DNA from: Sagittula sp048553715
Lineage (GTDB): Bacteria; Pseudomonadota; Alphaproteobacteria; Rhodobacterales; Rhodobacteraceae
Reading direction: 5' to 3'
Length of the DNA stretch: 64,000 nt
Assembly: GCF_048553715.1 (NCBI RefSeq)
Contig: NZ_JBLZNC010000010.1
Location: forward strand, 35,633-99,632
Part shown: piece after piece, positions 51,873-60,640 of the stretch
How the letters are laid out: each line of letters opens with the position of its first letter
How positions within the stretch are numbered: the stretch's first letter is position 1
The notes under the pieces: generated by a model
Seen by the model: the letters and a program-made list of their open reading frames with translations, nothing else
Database searches by the model: none
Told to the model about the DNA's origin: nothing
Translations under genes and position numbers: made by a program

Positions 51873-52706
51873 ATGCGCCTTTCCCACGCTCTTTTGACCA
51901 CAGCCTTTGTTCTGGCGGCCACCACAGCACAGGCCGACGGCTACAAGGTCGCGCTTGACGGCACCTTTGCCCCCCATGCCATGCCCAGCCTGTCCGGCGG
52001 CGTCGAAGGTTTCAACGTCGATCTCGCCCAAGCCATCGGTGACAAGCTCGGCACCGAGATGGAGGTCATCGCCGCGCAGTTTTCCGGCCTGATCCCCGCG
52101 CTGCAGGCGGGCACCTATGATTTCCTCGTGGCGCCCACCACCGTGACCGCCGAACGCGCCGAGAACCTGCTGTTCTCCGAAGGCTTCATGGACACCAACT
52201 TTGCCTTTACCGTGCCCGCAGGCAGCGACGCGATGGACGGGCTCGACGCCTTCAAGGGCAAGACCATCGCTGTGAACAAAGGCTCCGTCTACGAGAGCTT
52301 TCTGACCGACCGCGCCGAGGAATACGGCTGGGAGGTCGTGTCCTACGGCACCAACACCGACGCGGTCGAGGCCGTCGCCACAGGCCGCGCGGACGCCAAT
52401 CTGGCAGGGGCCACCGTGTCGGCATGGGCCGCCAAACAGAACCCGCGCATCGATCTCAGCTATGAATACCCCACGGGGCTGGTCTGGGCCTTTCCCTTCC
52501 GCAAGGACGACACCCAGACCCGCAACACCATCGACACGGTTCTGGAATGCCTCAAAACGGACGGCACCATGGCCGCCCTGTCCGAGAAATGGTTCGGCGT
52601 CACCCCGGCCGAGGGCGCAACCATCGTCACCCCCACCGCAGGCTACGGCACGCCTGGCTTCGACGGCTATGACGACACCGCCCATGACGTCACCTGCGAT
52701 CTGTAA
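51873..52706 (+). CDS. Amino-acid-type ABC transporter substrate-binding protein
   Basis: Family 3 solute-binding protein of 277 residues with a signal peptide (residues 1-22, ending AQA). The mature part has FAPHAMPSLSGGVEGFNVDLAQAIG, the FSGLIPALQAGTYDFLVAPTTVTAERAE block and a closing ALSEKWFGV. The ATG at 51873 has GGAG 8 nt upstream. It is first in an operon with ATPase, two permeases and hydantoin-metabolism enzymes. The ligand is probably a hydantoin, N-carbamoyl amino acid or related ureide rather than a common amino acid (inferred from context). Confidence 0.88.
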   Translation: MRLSHALLTTAFVLAATTAQADGYKVALDGTFAPHAMPSLSGGVEGFNVDLAQAIGDKLGTEMEVIAAQFSGLIPALQAGTYDFLVAPTTVTAERAENLLFSEGFMDTNFAFTVPAGSDAMDGLDAFKGKTIAVNKGSVYESFLTDRAEEYGWEVVSYGTNTDAVEAVATGRADANLAGATVSAWAAKQNPRIDLSYEYPTGLVWAFPFRKDDTQTRNTIDTVLECLKTDGTMAALSEKWFGVTPAEGATIVTPTAGYGTPGFDGYDDTAHDVTCDL

Positions 52707-52718
52707 TCCACGCTGAAC

Positions 52719-52755
52719 GGGCGGGGCGGATGGACCGCCCTGCCCCCCCCCTTTT
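52719..52755 (+). terminator. Hairpin after the binding-protein gene, partial terminator
   Basis: An 11-bp stem with one wobble pair (GGGCGGGGCGG/CCGCCCTGCCC) and a 5-nt loop is followed by a C-run and TTTT, starting 12 bp after the binding-protein stop. It probably lowers read-through so that the binding protein is made in excess over the rest of the operon. Confidence 0.55.
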
Positions 52756-52767
52756 GAAAGACCCCCG

Positions 52768-53550
52768 ATGCCCATTGCACCGACGCCGCCACCACAGGTC
52801 CACGACCGCCCCATGCTGGAAATCAACCAGCTTGAAAAACGCTTTGGGCAGACGCAGGTGCTGACCTCCATCGATTTGCGCGTCAAACGGGGCGAGCTTG
52901 TCTTTGTGATCGGGCCGTCCGGCTCTGGCAAATCCACCATGCTGCGCTGTTGCAACCGGCTGGAGGAACCCACATCCGGCACGATCCTGCTGGACGGGGC
53001 GCATGTCACCGCCTGCCACGGGCGCGCGCTGGACGCCATGCGGCTCAAGATCGGGATGGTGTTTCAGGGCTTTCACCTCTACCCGCATAAAACCGTTCTG
53101 GCCAATGTCATGCTGGCGCAGGTCCACGCGCTTGGGCGCAGCAAACCACAGGCCGAAGCCCGCGCCATGGACATGCTGACCCGCGTCGGTCTGGCGCATA
53201 AGGCGCAGGCCATGCCCGGCGCGCTGTCGGGTGGCCAACAGCAACGGGTCGCCATCGCCCGCGCGCTGGCGCTGGACCCCAAGGTGATGTTGTTCGACGA
53301 ACCGACCTCGGCGCTGGACCCCGAGCTTGTCGGGTCGGTTCTGGCGGTGATGAAGCAGCTGCGCGACGAAGGCATGACCATGGTGGTGGTCAGCCACGAG
53401 ATGGGCTTTGCCCGCGAAGCCGCCGACCGCGTGGTGTTCATGGACGGCGGTGTCGTCGTCGAAGAAGGCCCGCCCGACGCGATCTTCGGCAATCCGCAAT
53501 CCGACCGGTTGCGCGCCTTCCTGTCCCGCTTGAACCAGAGCGCGGCATGA
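52768..53550 (+). CDS. Amino-acid-type ABC transporter ATP-binding protein (GlnQ-like)
   Basis: ATPase of 260 residues. Walker A GPSGSGKST, signature LSGGQQQRVAIARAL, Walker B VMLFDEPTSALDPELV and the switch His in VVVSHEMGF are intact. An ATG 15 codons downstream (MLEINQLEKRFG) may be the true start, as it matches the family length better. The stop overlaps the first permease start (ATGA). Confidence 0.9.
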   Translation: MPIAPTPPPQVHDRPMLEINQLEKRFGQTQVLTSIDLRVKRGELVFVIGPSGSGKSTMLRCCNRLEEPTSGTILLDGAHVTACHGRALDAMRLKIGMVFQGFHLYPHKTVLANVMLAQVHALGRSKPQAEARAMDMLTRVGLAHKAQAMPGALSGGQQQRVAIARALALDPKVMLFDEPTSALDPELVGSVLAVMKQLRDEGMTMVVVSHEMGFAREAADRVVFMDGGVVVEEGPPDAIFGNPQSDRLRAFLSRLNQSAA

Positions 53551-54215
53551 GGTTTTTCGACACCTTCTTTGACGGCGCGGTCATGGCCCGTTACCTGCCC
53601 GACCTGCTGGGCGCCATTGTCACGACCCTATTGCTCAGCGCGGTGATCGTGACGCTGGGGCTGGCGCTCGGGCTCGGCTTGGCCTGTTTGCGCAGCCTCG
53701 GGCGCTGGTATCTGACGCTGCCCATCGTGGCCTTTGCCGACATCGGCCGCGCCCTGCCCCCGCTTGTGCTGATCCTGATATGCTATTTCGGCCTGCCCGG
53801 TCTGGGGCTGAACCTGTCCGGCCCGATGGTGCTGATCCTTGTGCTGGGGGGTGTTCTGGCCGCCTTCGCCGAGGAAATCTTCTGGGCCGGTCTGACCGCC
53901 GTGCCCCAAGGCCAGTGGGAGGCAGGCCGCGCCACCGGTCTCAGCTTTGGCCGCACGCTGTTCGACATTGCCCTGCCGCAGGCGATCCGCCTAGGCATCC
54001 CGCCGCTGGTGAACCGCGCGCTGGCCATCACAAAGATGACCGCGCTGGGTTCGGTGATCGGCGTCAAGGAGATCCTCGCCGTGTCTTCCTCGGCGCAAAG
54101 CTTCTCCGGCTCCGCCACGCCGCTGACCATGGCCGCGCTGGCCTATCTGGCGATCTTTTTGCCGGTGGTCGTGCTGTCGCGGCTGCTGGAACGCCGCTTT
54201 GCCTGGACGGTGTGA
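53547..54215 (+). CDS. Amino-acid-type ABC transporter permease
   Basis: HisM/GlnP-like permease of 222 residues with about five helices. The coupling loop WEAGRATGLSFGRTLFDIALPQAIRLGIPPLVN is typical of polar amino-acid importers. It is translationally coupled to the ATPase and 9 bp from the partner permease. Confidence 0.88.
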   Translation: MRFFDTFFDGAVMARYLPDLLGAIVTTLLLSAVIVTLGLALGLGLACLRSLGRWYLTLPIVAFADIGRALPPLVLILICYFGLPGLGLNLSGPMVLILVLGGVLAAFAEEIFWAGLTAVPQGQWEAGRATGLSFGRTLFDIALPQAIRLGIPPLVNRALAITKMTALGSVIGVKEILAVSSSAQSFSGSATPLTMAALAYLAIFLPVVVLSRLLERRFAWTV

Positions 54216-54224
54216 GGATCGGAT

Positions 54225-54893
54225 ATGAGCAACTTTATCGACCTGTTCTTGAACCTCGACATCATGGCACAGGCTTGGCCCTTGCTGCTCAAGGGGTTGG
54301 TTGTCACGCTAAAGCTATGTGCCGTGGTCATCGGTCTGGGGCTTGCGGGCGGGCTGGTTCTGGCGCTGGCCGCGCTGTCGCCACGGCGCGCGCTGAAATG
54401 GCCCGCGATCTGTTTCATCGACCTGTTCCGCGCGCTGCCGCCGCTGGTCTTGCTGATCTTTGTCTATTCCGGTCTGCCCTTCACCGGCCTCGCGCTCAGC
54501 CCCTTTATGGCGGTGGTCATCGCCTTCTTTCTCAACAACTCCGCCTATTTCGCCGAGGTCTTTCGCGCGGGCATCCAAAGCGTGCCCAAAGGCCAGACAG
54601 AGGCCGCCCGCGCCACCGGCCTGAGCCAAGGGCAAACGCTGCTGCATGTGGTCGTGCCGCAGGCGGTGCGCAACGTGCTGCCGGACCTTTTGTCCAACAC
54701 GGTGGAGGTGGTCAAACTGACATCGCTGGCCTCTGTCGTGTCCTTGTCCGAGCTGCTCTACGCCGCGAATATGGCCCGTTCGGTCACCTATAACTCGTCG
54801 CCGCTGGTGCTGGCGGCTGTGATCTATCTTGCGATCCTTTGGCCGCTGGTGCGGCTGATCTCGCGCTATCAACGCGGGCTGGCCGCGCATTGA
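54225..54893 (+). CDS. Amino-acid-type ABC transporter permease (second)
   Basis: A 222-residue partner permease with five helices and the coupling loop TEAARATGLSQGQTLLHVVVPQAVRNVLPDLLSN. RALPPLVLLIFVYSGLP in the middle is a family-typical stretch. With the first permease it would form the heterodimeric channel. It is followed after 23 bp by the carbamoylase gene. Confidence 0.88.
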   Translation: MSNFIDLFLNLDIMAQAWPLLLKGLVVTLKLCAVVIGLGLAGGLVLALAALSPRRALKWPAICFIDLFRALPPLVLLIFVYSGLPFTGLALSPFMAVVIAFFLNNSAYFAEVFRAGIQSVPKGQTEAARATGLSQGQTLLHVVVPQAVRNVLPDLLSNTVEVVKLTSLASVVSLSELLYAANMARSVTYNSSPLVLAAVIYLAILWPLVRLISRYQRGLAAH

Positions 54894-54916
54894 ACGTCTT
54901 TTGAAAGGAACACCCC

Positions 54917-55843
54917 ATGAGCGAACTCATCATTGGCGGCGCACAGATCGGCGGCATCCAGAAGGACGAAACCCGCGCCGAGGTCGTGGCCCGCATGATG
55001 GCCCTGATGGATCAGGCCCACGACGCAGGCGTTCAGTTTCTGGTCTACCCGGAAATGACGCTGACCACGTTCTTTCCCCGGTTCTACGTCGAGGACCGCA
55101 CCGAATTCGACCACTGGTTCGAAACACAGATGCCCAATGCGGCGGTGCAGCCGCTGTTCGACAAGGCGCGCGGCTATGGCATGGGCTTTACCTTCGGCTA
55201 TTGCGAACTGACCCCCGAGGGGGCGCATTACAACACCTCGATCATCGTCTCGCCCGAGGGCGAGATCGTCCTGAAATACCGCAAGACCCACCTGCCCGGC
55301 CATGCGGACTATGAACCCGAACGCACCCACCAGCATCTGGAAAAGCGCTATTTCCTGCCCGGCGACACGGGCTTTGGCGTGGTGCGCAATCAGGGTGCCG
55401 TGATGGGCATGGCCATCTGCAACGACCGCCGGTGGCCCGAAAGCTGGCGCATGCTGGGGCTGCAGGGGGTGCAACTGGTCGCGCTTGGCTACAACACCCC
55501 CAGCCAGAACAACCTGTCAGCCGAAGAAGGCCCCGAGCGCCGCATCTACCACCACGAACTGTCGGTCTGCGCAGGGGCCTATCAGAACGCCACCTACGCC
55601 GTGGCCGTTGCCAAATGCGGGCTGGAGGACGGCAACCACATGTTTGCAGGCTCCATCATCGTCGACCCCGACGGCTTTGTCGTGGCCCGCGCCCAGACCG
55701 AAGCGGACGAGCTCATCGTCCATCACGCGGATTTCGCCAAATGCGATTTCGGCAAATCGACCGTGTTCAACTTTGCCGCGCACCGCCGGATCGAACACTA
55801 TGGGCTGATCGCGACACAGACCGGCGCGCAGGCGCCCGACTGA
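54917..55843 (+). CDS. N-carbamoyl-D-amino-acid amidohydrolase-like (nitrilase superfamily)
   Basis: Hydrolyses N-carbamoyl-D-amino acids to the amino acid, CO2 and ammonia. It has 308 residues, like Agrobacterium D-carbamoylase (304). The catalytic triad is visible as Glu46 (YPEMTLTTFFPR), Lys123 (YRKTHLPGH) and Cys168 (AICNDRRWPESWR). The blocks QHLEKRYFLPGD, GYNTPSQN and NFAAHRRIEHYGLIA match that family specifically. It lies directly before a hydantoinase gene, so together they would convert 5-substituted hydantoins to D-amino acids. Ureide or pyrimidine-derived carbamoyl substrates remain possible. Confidence 0.88.
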   Translation: MSELIIGGAQIGGIQKDETRAEVVARMMALMDQAHDAGVQFLVYPEMTLTTFFPRFYVEDRTEFDHWFETQMPNAAVQPLFDKARGYGMGFTFGYCELTPEGAHYNTSIIVSPEGEIVLKYRKTHLPGHADYEPERTHQHLEKRYFLPGDTGFGVVRNQGAVMGMAICNDRRWPESWRMLGLQGVQLVALGYNTPSQNNLSAEEGPERRIYHHELSVCAGAYQNATYAVAVAKCGLEDGNHMFAGSIIVDPDGFVVARAQTEADELIVHHADFAKCDFGKSTVFNFAAHRRIEHYGLIATQTGAQAPD

Positions 55844-55864
55844 CAAGACACAGGAGCACAGCAG

Positions 55865-57319
55865 ATGCACTTCGATACGGTGATCCACGGCGGCACCATC
55901 GCCACAGCCGACCACATTGCCAAAGGCGACATCGGCATCAAGGACGGGCGCATCGCCGCGGTGGCCGAACGGCTGGACGGCGGCGACCGGCGCATCGACG
56001 CGGGCGGGCGGATCGTCATGCCCGGCGGGATCGAGGCCCACGCCCATATCGCGCAGGAAAGCTCTGCCGGGGTGATGACGGCGGATGACTACCTGTCGGG
56101 GTCGATCTCTGCGGCCTTTGGCGGCAACTCGTCCTTCATTCCCTTCGCAGCACAGCAGCGCGGGCAATCCGTGGACGATGTGATTGCCACCTATGACGCG
56201 CGCGGCGCGCGCTCTGTCATCGATTACTCCTATCACCTGATCATCTCGGACCCCACGAAGGAGGTGCTGACCGATCAGCTTCCGCGCGCCTTCGACCGTG
56301 GCATCACCTCGTTCAAGGTGTTTATGACCTATGATCTGATGAACCTTGGCGATGGCGGGATGCTGGACATTCTGACCGTGGCGCGGGCGCATGGCGCGAT
56401 CACCATGGTGCATGCGGAAAACAACGACATGGTCAAATGGATGAACCGCCAGCTCGCGGCCAAGGGGCTGACCGCGCCGAAATACCATGCTGTCTCCCGC
56501 CCCGAACTGGCCGAGGAAGAGGCCATCAACCGCGCCATCCAACTGGCCAAACTGGTGGATGCGCCGCTGTTCATCGTGCATGTGTCCACCGCTGGCGGGG
56601 CCGAAATCGTGCGGCGCGAGAAATTCAACGGTGCCAAGCTCTTTGCCGAAACCTGTCCGCAGTACCTTGCCCTCACGCGTGACGATCTCGACCGGCCCGG
56701 CATGGAGGGGGCGAAATACATCTGCTCACCCCCCTTGCGCGACCACGCCACCCAAGATGCGCTGTGGCACCATATCGCGCAGGGCACCTTTGAAAGCGTA
56801 AGCTCCGACCACGCGCCCTACCGCTTTGACGCGACGGGCAAATTCATCAACGGGGCAGATGTCCCCTACCCCAAGATCGCCAATGGCATGCCCGGCATCG
56901 CCGCCCGCCTGCCCTATCTGTTCTCCGAAGGTGTGGCCAAGGGCCGGATCACGCTGGAACAGTTTGTGGCGCTGTCCTCGACCAATGCGGCGCGCACCTT
57001 TGGCTGCGCGACCAAGGGGCGGATCGCGCCGGGGATGGATGCGGATATCGCCATCTGGAACCCCGAGGCACAGACCACCGTCACCGCCGCCGACCAGCAC
57101 GACAATATGGATTACACCCCGTTCGAGGGCATGACCCTGACCGGCGCGCCCGAGATCGTCATGACCCGTGGCGCGGTGATCGTCGAACACGGGCAGCTTA
57201 TGGCGCAAGAGGGTCAGGGCCGGTTCATCGCCCGCCAGCCGGTGGATCTGCGCGGCAAACCCGGCTGGACGGCCAAGGAGCTCGACCCAAGCCAGAACTT
57301 CGGCGCGGTGCTGCGATGA
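55865..57319 (+). CDS. D-hydantoinase/dihydropyrimidinase-like amidohydrolase
   Basis: Cyclic amidohydrolase of 484 residues that opens hydantoin or dihydropyrimidine rings. The metal motif is HAH (His59, His61 in GGIEAHAHI). The carboxylated lysine is in TSFKVFMTYD, further ligands in MVHAENND and FIVHVSTAGGAEIV, and the catalytic aspartate in SSDHAPYRFDATGKF. Length and order match D-hydantoinases. Its product is the substrate of the carbamoylase encoded upstream. The stop overlaps the racemase start (ATGA). Confidence 0.9.
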   Translation: MHFDTVIHGGTIATADHIAKGDIGIKDGRIAAVAERLDGGDRRIDAGGRIVMPGGIEAHAHIAQESSAGVMTADDYLSGSISAAFGGNSSFIPFAAQQRGQSVDDVIATYDARGARSVIDYSYHLIISDPTKEVLTDQLPRAFDRGITSFKVFMTYDLMNLGDGGMLDILTVARAHGAITMVHAENNDMVKWMNRQLAAKGLTAPKYHAVSRPELAEEEAINRAIQLAKLVDAPLFIVHVSTAGGAEIVRREKFNGAKLFAETCPQYLALTRDDLDRPGMEGAKYICSPPLRDHATQDALWHHIAQGTFESVSSDHAPYRFDATGKFINGADVPYPKIANGMPGIAARLPYLFSEGVAKGRITLEQFVALSSTNAARTFGCATKGRIAPGMDADIAIWNPEAQTTVTAADQHDNMDYTPFEGMTLTGAPEIVMTRGAVIVEHGQLMAQEGQGRFIARQPVDLRGKPGWTAKELDPSQNFGAVLR

Positions 57320-57972
57320 CCGGCCCGCTTCTGATTGTGAACCCCAACTCCTCGGCCACGGTCACGCAAGGCATCCGCGATGCGGTGGCGCATCTCGCCC
57401 CTGTCACCGGCCCCGCGTTCGAGGCCGTGGACCTCCCCCACATGCCCGCCACCATCATGACGGCGCAGGATGTGGCGCGCGCCGGTCTGGGCTTTGCCGA
57501 AGCGGCCCAAAGCCGCCCCGACGCCTGCGCCTATGTCTCGGCCTGTTTTTCCGATCCCGGGGTCGAGCTGACACGCACATTGGTGTCCCAACCCGTCATC
57601 GGCATTCAGGAGGCGGGCATCCTGACCGCCATGGCGCGCGCCGATCTGTTCGGCATCATCGCGCTGTCACCGGCCTCTGTCGCCCGTCACCGTGTCCGCA
57701 TCCGCGCCATGGGGGTGCAGGCGCGCTTTGCCGGTGAACTGGCCCTGCCCGGCGTCTCGGCCGAGGCATCGGGCCGCGATCCTGCGGTCTATGGGCTGTG
57801 CGTCGATATCGGTCGCCAGTTGGCGGATCTGGGCGCAGGCGCGGTGGTTCTGGGCTGCGCAGGCATGGCCCCTGTGCGCGCGCGGCTGGAACGCGACATC
57901 GGCATCGCCGTGATCGATCCGGTGCAGGCGGGCGTTGCCATGGCGCTTGGCATGGTCGGGGGGCCGCAATGA
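57316..57972 (+). CDS. Asp/Glu/hydantoin racemase family protein
   Basis: Cofactor-independent racemase of 218 residues. The two catalytic cysteines expected in this family are in YVSACFSDPG and VLGCAGMAP, near residues 77 and 181. VNPNSSATVTQGI at the N-terminus is the family signature. In this operon it would convert the L- and D-forms of 5-substituted hydantoins so that the stereoselective enzymes can use both. It is coupled by ATGA to both neighbours. Confidence 0.9.
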   Translation: MTGPLLIVNPNSSATVTQGIRDAVAHLAPVTGPAFEAVDLPHMPATIMTAQDVARAGLGFAEAAQSRPDACAYVSACFSDPGVELTRTLVSQPVIGIQEAGILTAMARADLFGIIALSPASVARHRVRIRAMGVQARFAGELALPGVSAEASGRDPAVYGLCVDIGRQLADLGAGAVVLGCAGMAPVRARLERDIGIAVIDPVQAGVAMALGMVGGPQ

Positions 57973-58907
57973 CCGGCGACCCCGGCCTGCCCGATGTCTC
58001 CCTGCGCCTGTTGGAAATCTTTGCCACCATGATGCGCTGCGCCACCACGGTCGAGGCCGCCGAACAGCTGCGGATTTCGCAACCCGCCGTGTCCTCCGGG
58101 CTGCGGCAGCTCGAAACCCAGCTTGGGCTGACCCTGTTCGAACGCACCGCCCGCCGCCTGCAACCCACCGCCGAGGCCAAGGCGCTGTATGACGAGATCC
58201 GCCCTGTTTTCGGGCTGATGCGCGGGTTCTCCCAACGCGCCCGCGACATGAAACTGGGCATGGCGGGGCGGCTCAAGGTGATTGCCACGCCGCCGCTTGG
58301 CTACAGCGTGGTGCCCGCCGCCCTGCGCCGCTTTCTGGAGGCCCGCCCCGATGTCTCTATCGCCTTTGACGTGCGGCGGCTGGAACAGGTCAAGGATGCG
58401 GTGCAAAGCGGTCAGGCCGATATCGGGCTGGCCATCGACCATGACCGGCATGCTTCTGTCAGCGTGGATGTGCTGCAACGGGCGCATATGATCGCGCTGG
58501 TGCCGCGCAACAGCCCGCTTGCGGACAAACCGCATCTGACCGCGCTGGACCTGCAATCCGAACCCATGGTCGGACTGGATGCGGGGTCGAACCTCGGCCA
58601 GCTTGTGCGCAAGGCCTATGAACAGGTCGGCGCCGCCTACACCCCCCGGATCGAGGTCCGCTACTGCGCCACCGCCGCCGCCCTTGCCGCCCAGCATCTG
58701 GGGGTCACCGTGGTCGATCCCTATTCCGCCAGCACCCATATGACCGACGCGCTGGTGGGCAAGCCCTTCCTCCCCGCCTCCGAGGTCAAGGCCGTCATGT
58801 ACACGCGCCGTGGCCTGCCCCATTCCAGCCTGCTGCACAGCTTCATGTCGGACCTGCGCGCGGCCTTTACCGACAATGACCTGCTGATCGCCGATCCCCC
58901 GGCCTGA
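57969..58907 (+). CDS. LysR-family transcriptional regulator of the hydantoin operon
   Basis: A 312-residue LysR regulator with the N-terminal helix-turn-helix (TTVEAAEQLRISQPAVSSGLRQLETQLGLTLFERTARRLQPT) and a periplasmic-binding-type effector domain. It starts at an ATGA overlap with the racemase stop, so it is expressed from inside the operon it probably controls, unlike the usual divergent placement of LysR genes. A T-N11-A site upstream of the operon is the likely target. The effector may be a hydantoin or carbamoyl compound. Confidence 0.88.
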   Translation: MTGDPGLPDVSLRLLEIFATMMRCATTVEAAEQLRISQPAVSSGLRQLETQLGLTLFERTARRLQPTAEAKALYDEIRPVFGLMRGFSQRARDMKLGMAGRLKVIATPPLGYSVVPAALRRFLEARPDVSIAFDVRRLEQVKDAVQSGQADIGLAIDHDRHASVSVDVLQRAHMIALVPRNSPLADKPHLTALDLQSEPMVGLDAGSNLGQLVRKAYEQVGAAYTPRIEVRYCATAAALAAQHLGVTVVDPYSASTHMTDALVGKPFLPASEVKAVMYTRRGLPHSSLLHSFMSDLRAAFTDNDLLIADPPA

Positions 58908-58942
58908 CCCTTTCCCTTCATACCTCACCCAAGGACCGACCC

Positions 58943-59869
58943 ATGCCTTTGCTGACCTCGGACGCCCGTGGCGTCTTTATGATCTCTGTCACCCCCTTCA
59001 CCGATGATGGTGCTGTCGATTGGGACAGCCTCGACCGCGTGGTGGATTTCTACTTTGACAAGGGCGCGGACGGGCTGACCATCCTTGGCATGATGGGCGA
59101 GGCGCCAAAGCTCACCCAATCCGAAAGCCGCGCCATCGCCGAACGCGTCATCAAACGCGCAGGCGACAAACCCGTGGTGGTCGGGGTCTCTGCCCCCGGT
59201 CTGGCCGCCATCGGCGAGCTGGGCCGCGCCGTGATGGACATGGGCGCGGCAGGCTGCATGGTCACCACGCCCGGCAGCCTGAAAACCGACACCCAGATCC
59301 ACGGCTACTTTGGACAGGTGGCGCAGACGCTTGGCGCGGATGTGCCCATTGTGTTGCAGGATTTCCCGCTCGCCACCGGCGTGCATATCTCGGACGAGGT
59401 GCTGGCCCGCATCATCGACGACATCGCGCAGGTGGTCATGCTCAAACACGAGGACTGGCCCGGCCTGTCCAAGATCACCAGACTGCGCCGCGCCGAGGCC
59501 GAGGGCCGCCGCCGCATATCGATCCTGTGCGGCAACGGTGGTGTCTTCCTCCCCGAGGAAATGGCCCGTGGCGCCGACGGCGCGATGACCGGCTTCGGCT
59601 TCCCCGAAATGCTCGCCGATGTGGTGCGGCTGGTGGATAGCGGCGATCTGGACCGTGCGCAGGATATCTTTGACGCCTATCTGCCGCTGGTGCGCTACGA
59701 ACAGCAGCCCGGCGCGGGTCTGGCCGTGCGCAAATACGTGCTGGCCAAACGCGGGGCCATCGCCAGCAGCGCCGCGCGCGCCCCCTCTGCGGGTCTTACC
59801 CCCGAAGCCATAACAGAGGTCGAGCGTCTGCTCGACCGTCAGACAAAACGACTGCAGGAGCTGAACTGA
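58943..59869 (+). CDS. DapA/dihydrodipicolinate-synthase-family aldolase
   Basis: A TIM-barrel protein of 308 residues. The Schiff-base lysine is present in VVMLKHEDWPG and the N-terminal GVFMISVTPFTDDGAVDW and GMMGEAPKLTQSE blocks are typical. The usual active-site tyrosine segment (LYNVP in DapA) reads VLQDFP, so the key tyrosine is missing and true dihydrodipicolinate synthase activity is unlikely. It probably acts on a keto acid linked to hydantoin or pyrimidine use. It overlaps the next gene by one base. Confidence 0.82.
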   Translation: MPLLTSDARGVFMISVTPFTDDGAVDWDSLDRVVDFYFDKGADGLTILGMMGEAPKLTQSESRAIAERVIKRAGDKPVVVGVSAPGLAAIGELGRAVMDMGAAGCMVTTPGSLKTDTQIHGYFGQVAQTLGADVPIVLQDFPLATGVHISDEVLARIIDDIAQVVMLKHEDWPGLSKITRLRRAEAEGRRRISILCGNGGVFLPEEMARGADGAMTGFGFPEMLADVVRLVDSGDLDRAQDIFDAYLPLVRYEQQPGAGLAVRKYVLAKRGAIASSAARAPSAGLTPEAITEVERLLDRQTKRLQELN

Positions 59870-60618
59870 TGGATCTGGGACTGACCGGAAAAACCGCCCT
59901 TGTCTTGGGGGCCAGCCGTGGCCTCGGCGCGGCCAGCGCCAGACAGCTTGCCGCCGAGGGCGCGCATGTGATTGCCGCCTCACGCTCTGGCGCGGCCCCC
60001 GCCGACGGGATGGAGACACTGGCGCTGGATCTGGCCGACCCCGACAGCGTCGCCGCGCTGATCGACCGGCTGGCCGGTCAGCCGGTCGATATTCTGGTCA
60101 ACAACTGCGGTGGCCCCGCCGCCGGTCCCGCCAAGGGCCAAAGCCGCGCCGCATGGCAGGCCGCCTTTGACGCCATGGCCGCGCCGATCTTTGCCATCAC
60201 CGATGCGGCCCTGCCCGCCATGATCGCAAACGGCTGGGGGCGGGTGGTCACCATCGGGTCGTCCGGGATTGTGCAGCCGATCCCCAATCTGGCGCTGTCC
60301 AACGGGGTGCGCGGCGCGGTCGCGGGCTGGTCCAAAACCCTCGCGGCCGAGGTCGCAGCCAGCGGCGTGACCGTCAACATGGTGCTGCCCGGACGCATCG
60401 CCACGGACCGGCTGGCCCAGCTTGACGGCATCAAGGCCGACAAAACCGGCGCCTCGTTGGAGGACGTCCAACAGGCCAGCCGCGCCACCATTCCCGCAGG
60501 CCGCTACGGCACGCCGGAGGAATTCGGCGCCATGGTCGCCTTTTTGTGCTCGCAACAGGCGGCCTATGTCACCGGATCGATGATCCGCGTCGACGGCGGC
60601 ATGATCCGCGGCATGTGA
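59869..60618 (+). CDS. SDR-like protein with altered catalytic residues
   Basis: A 249-residue protein with an SDR cofactor motif (GASRGLGAASA) and NNCGG, and a C-terminal VTGSMIRVDGG. The catalytic YxxxK is not found: the aligned region reads LALSNGVRGAVAGWSK, with Ser in place of Tyr and Arg in place of Lys. I know such SDRs as a recurring subfamily of uncertain function. It is the last gene of the hydantoin operon, convergent with the P5C-reductase-like gene. Confidence 0.8.
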   Translation: MDLGLTGKTALVLGASRGLGAASARQLAAEGAHVIAASRSGAAPADGMETLALDLADPDSVAALIDRLAGQPVDILVNNCGGPAAGPAKGQSRAAWQAAFDAMAAPIFAITDAALPAMIANGWGRVVTIGSSGIVQPIPNLALSNGVRGAVAGWSKTLAAEVAASGVTVNMVLPGRIATDRLAQLDGIKADKTGASLEDVQQASRATIPAGRYGTPEEFGAMVAFLCSQQAAYVTGSMIRVDGGMIRGM

Positions 60619-60640
60619 TGACCGCCGTGCAGGCCAAAGC

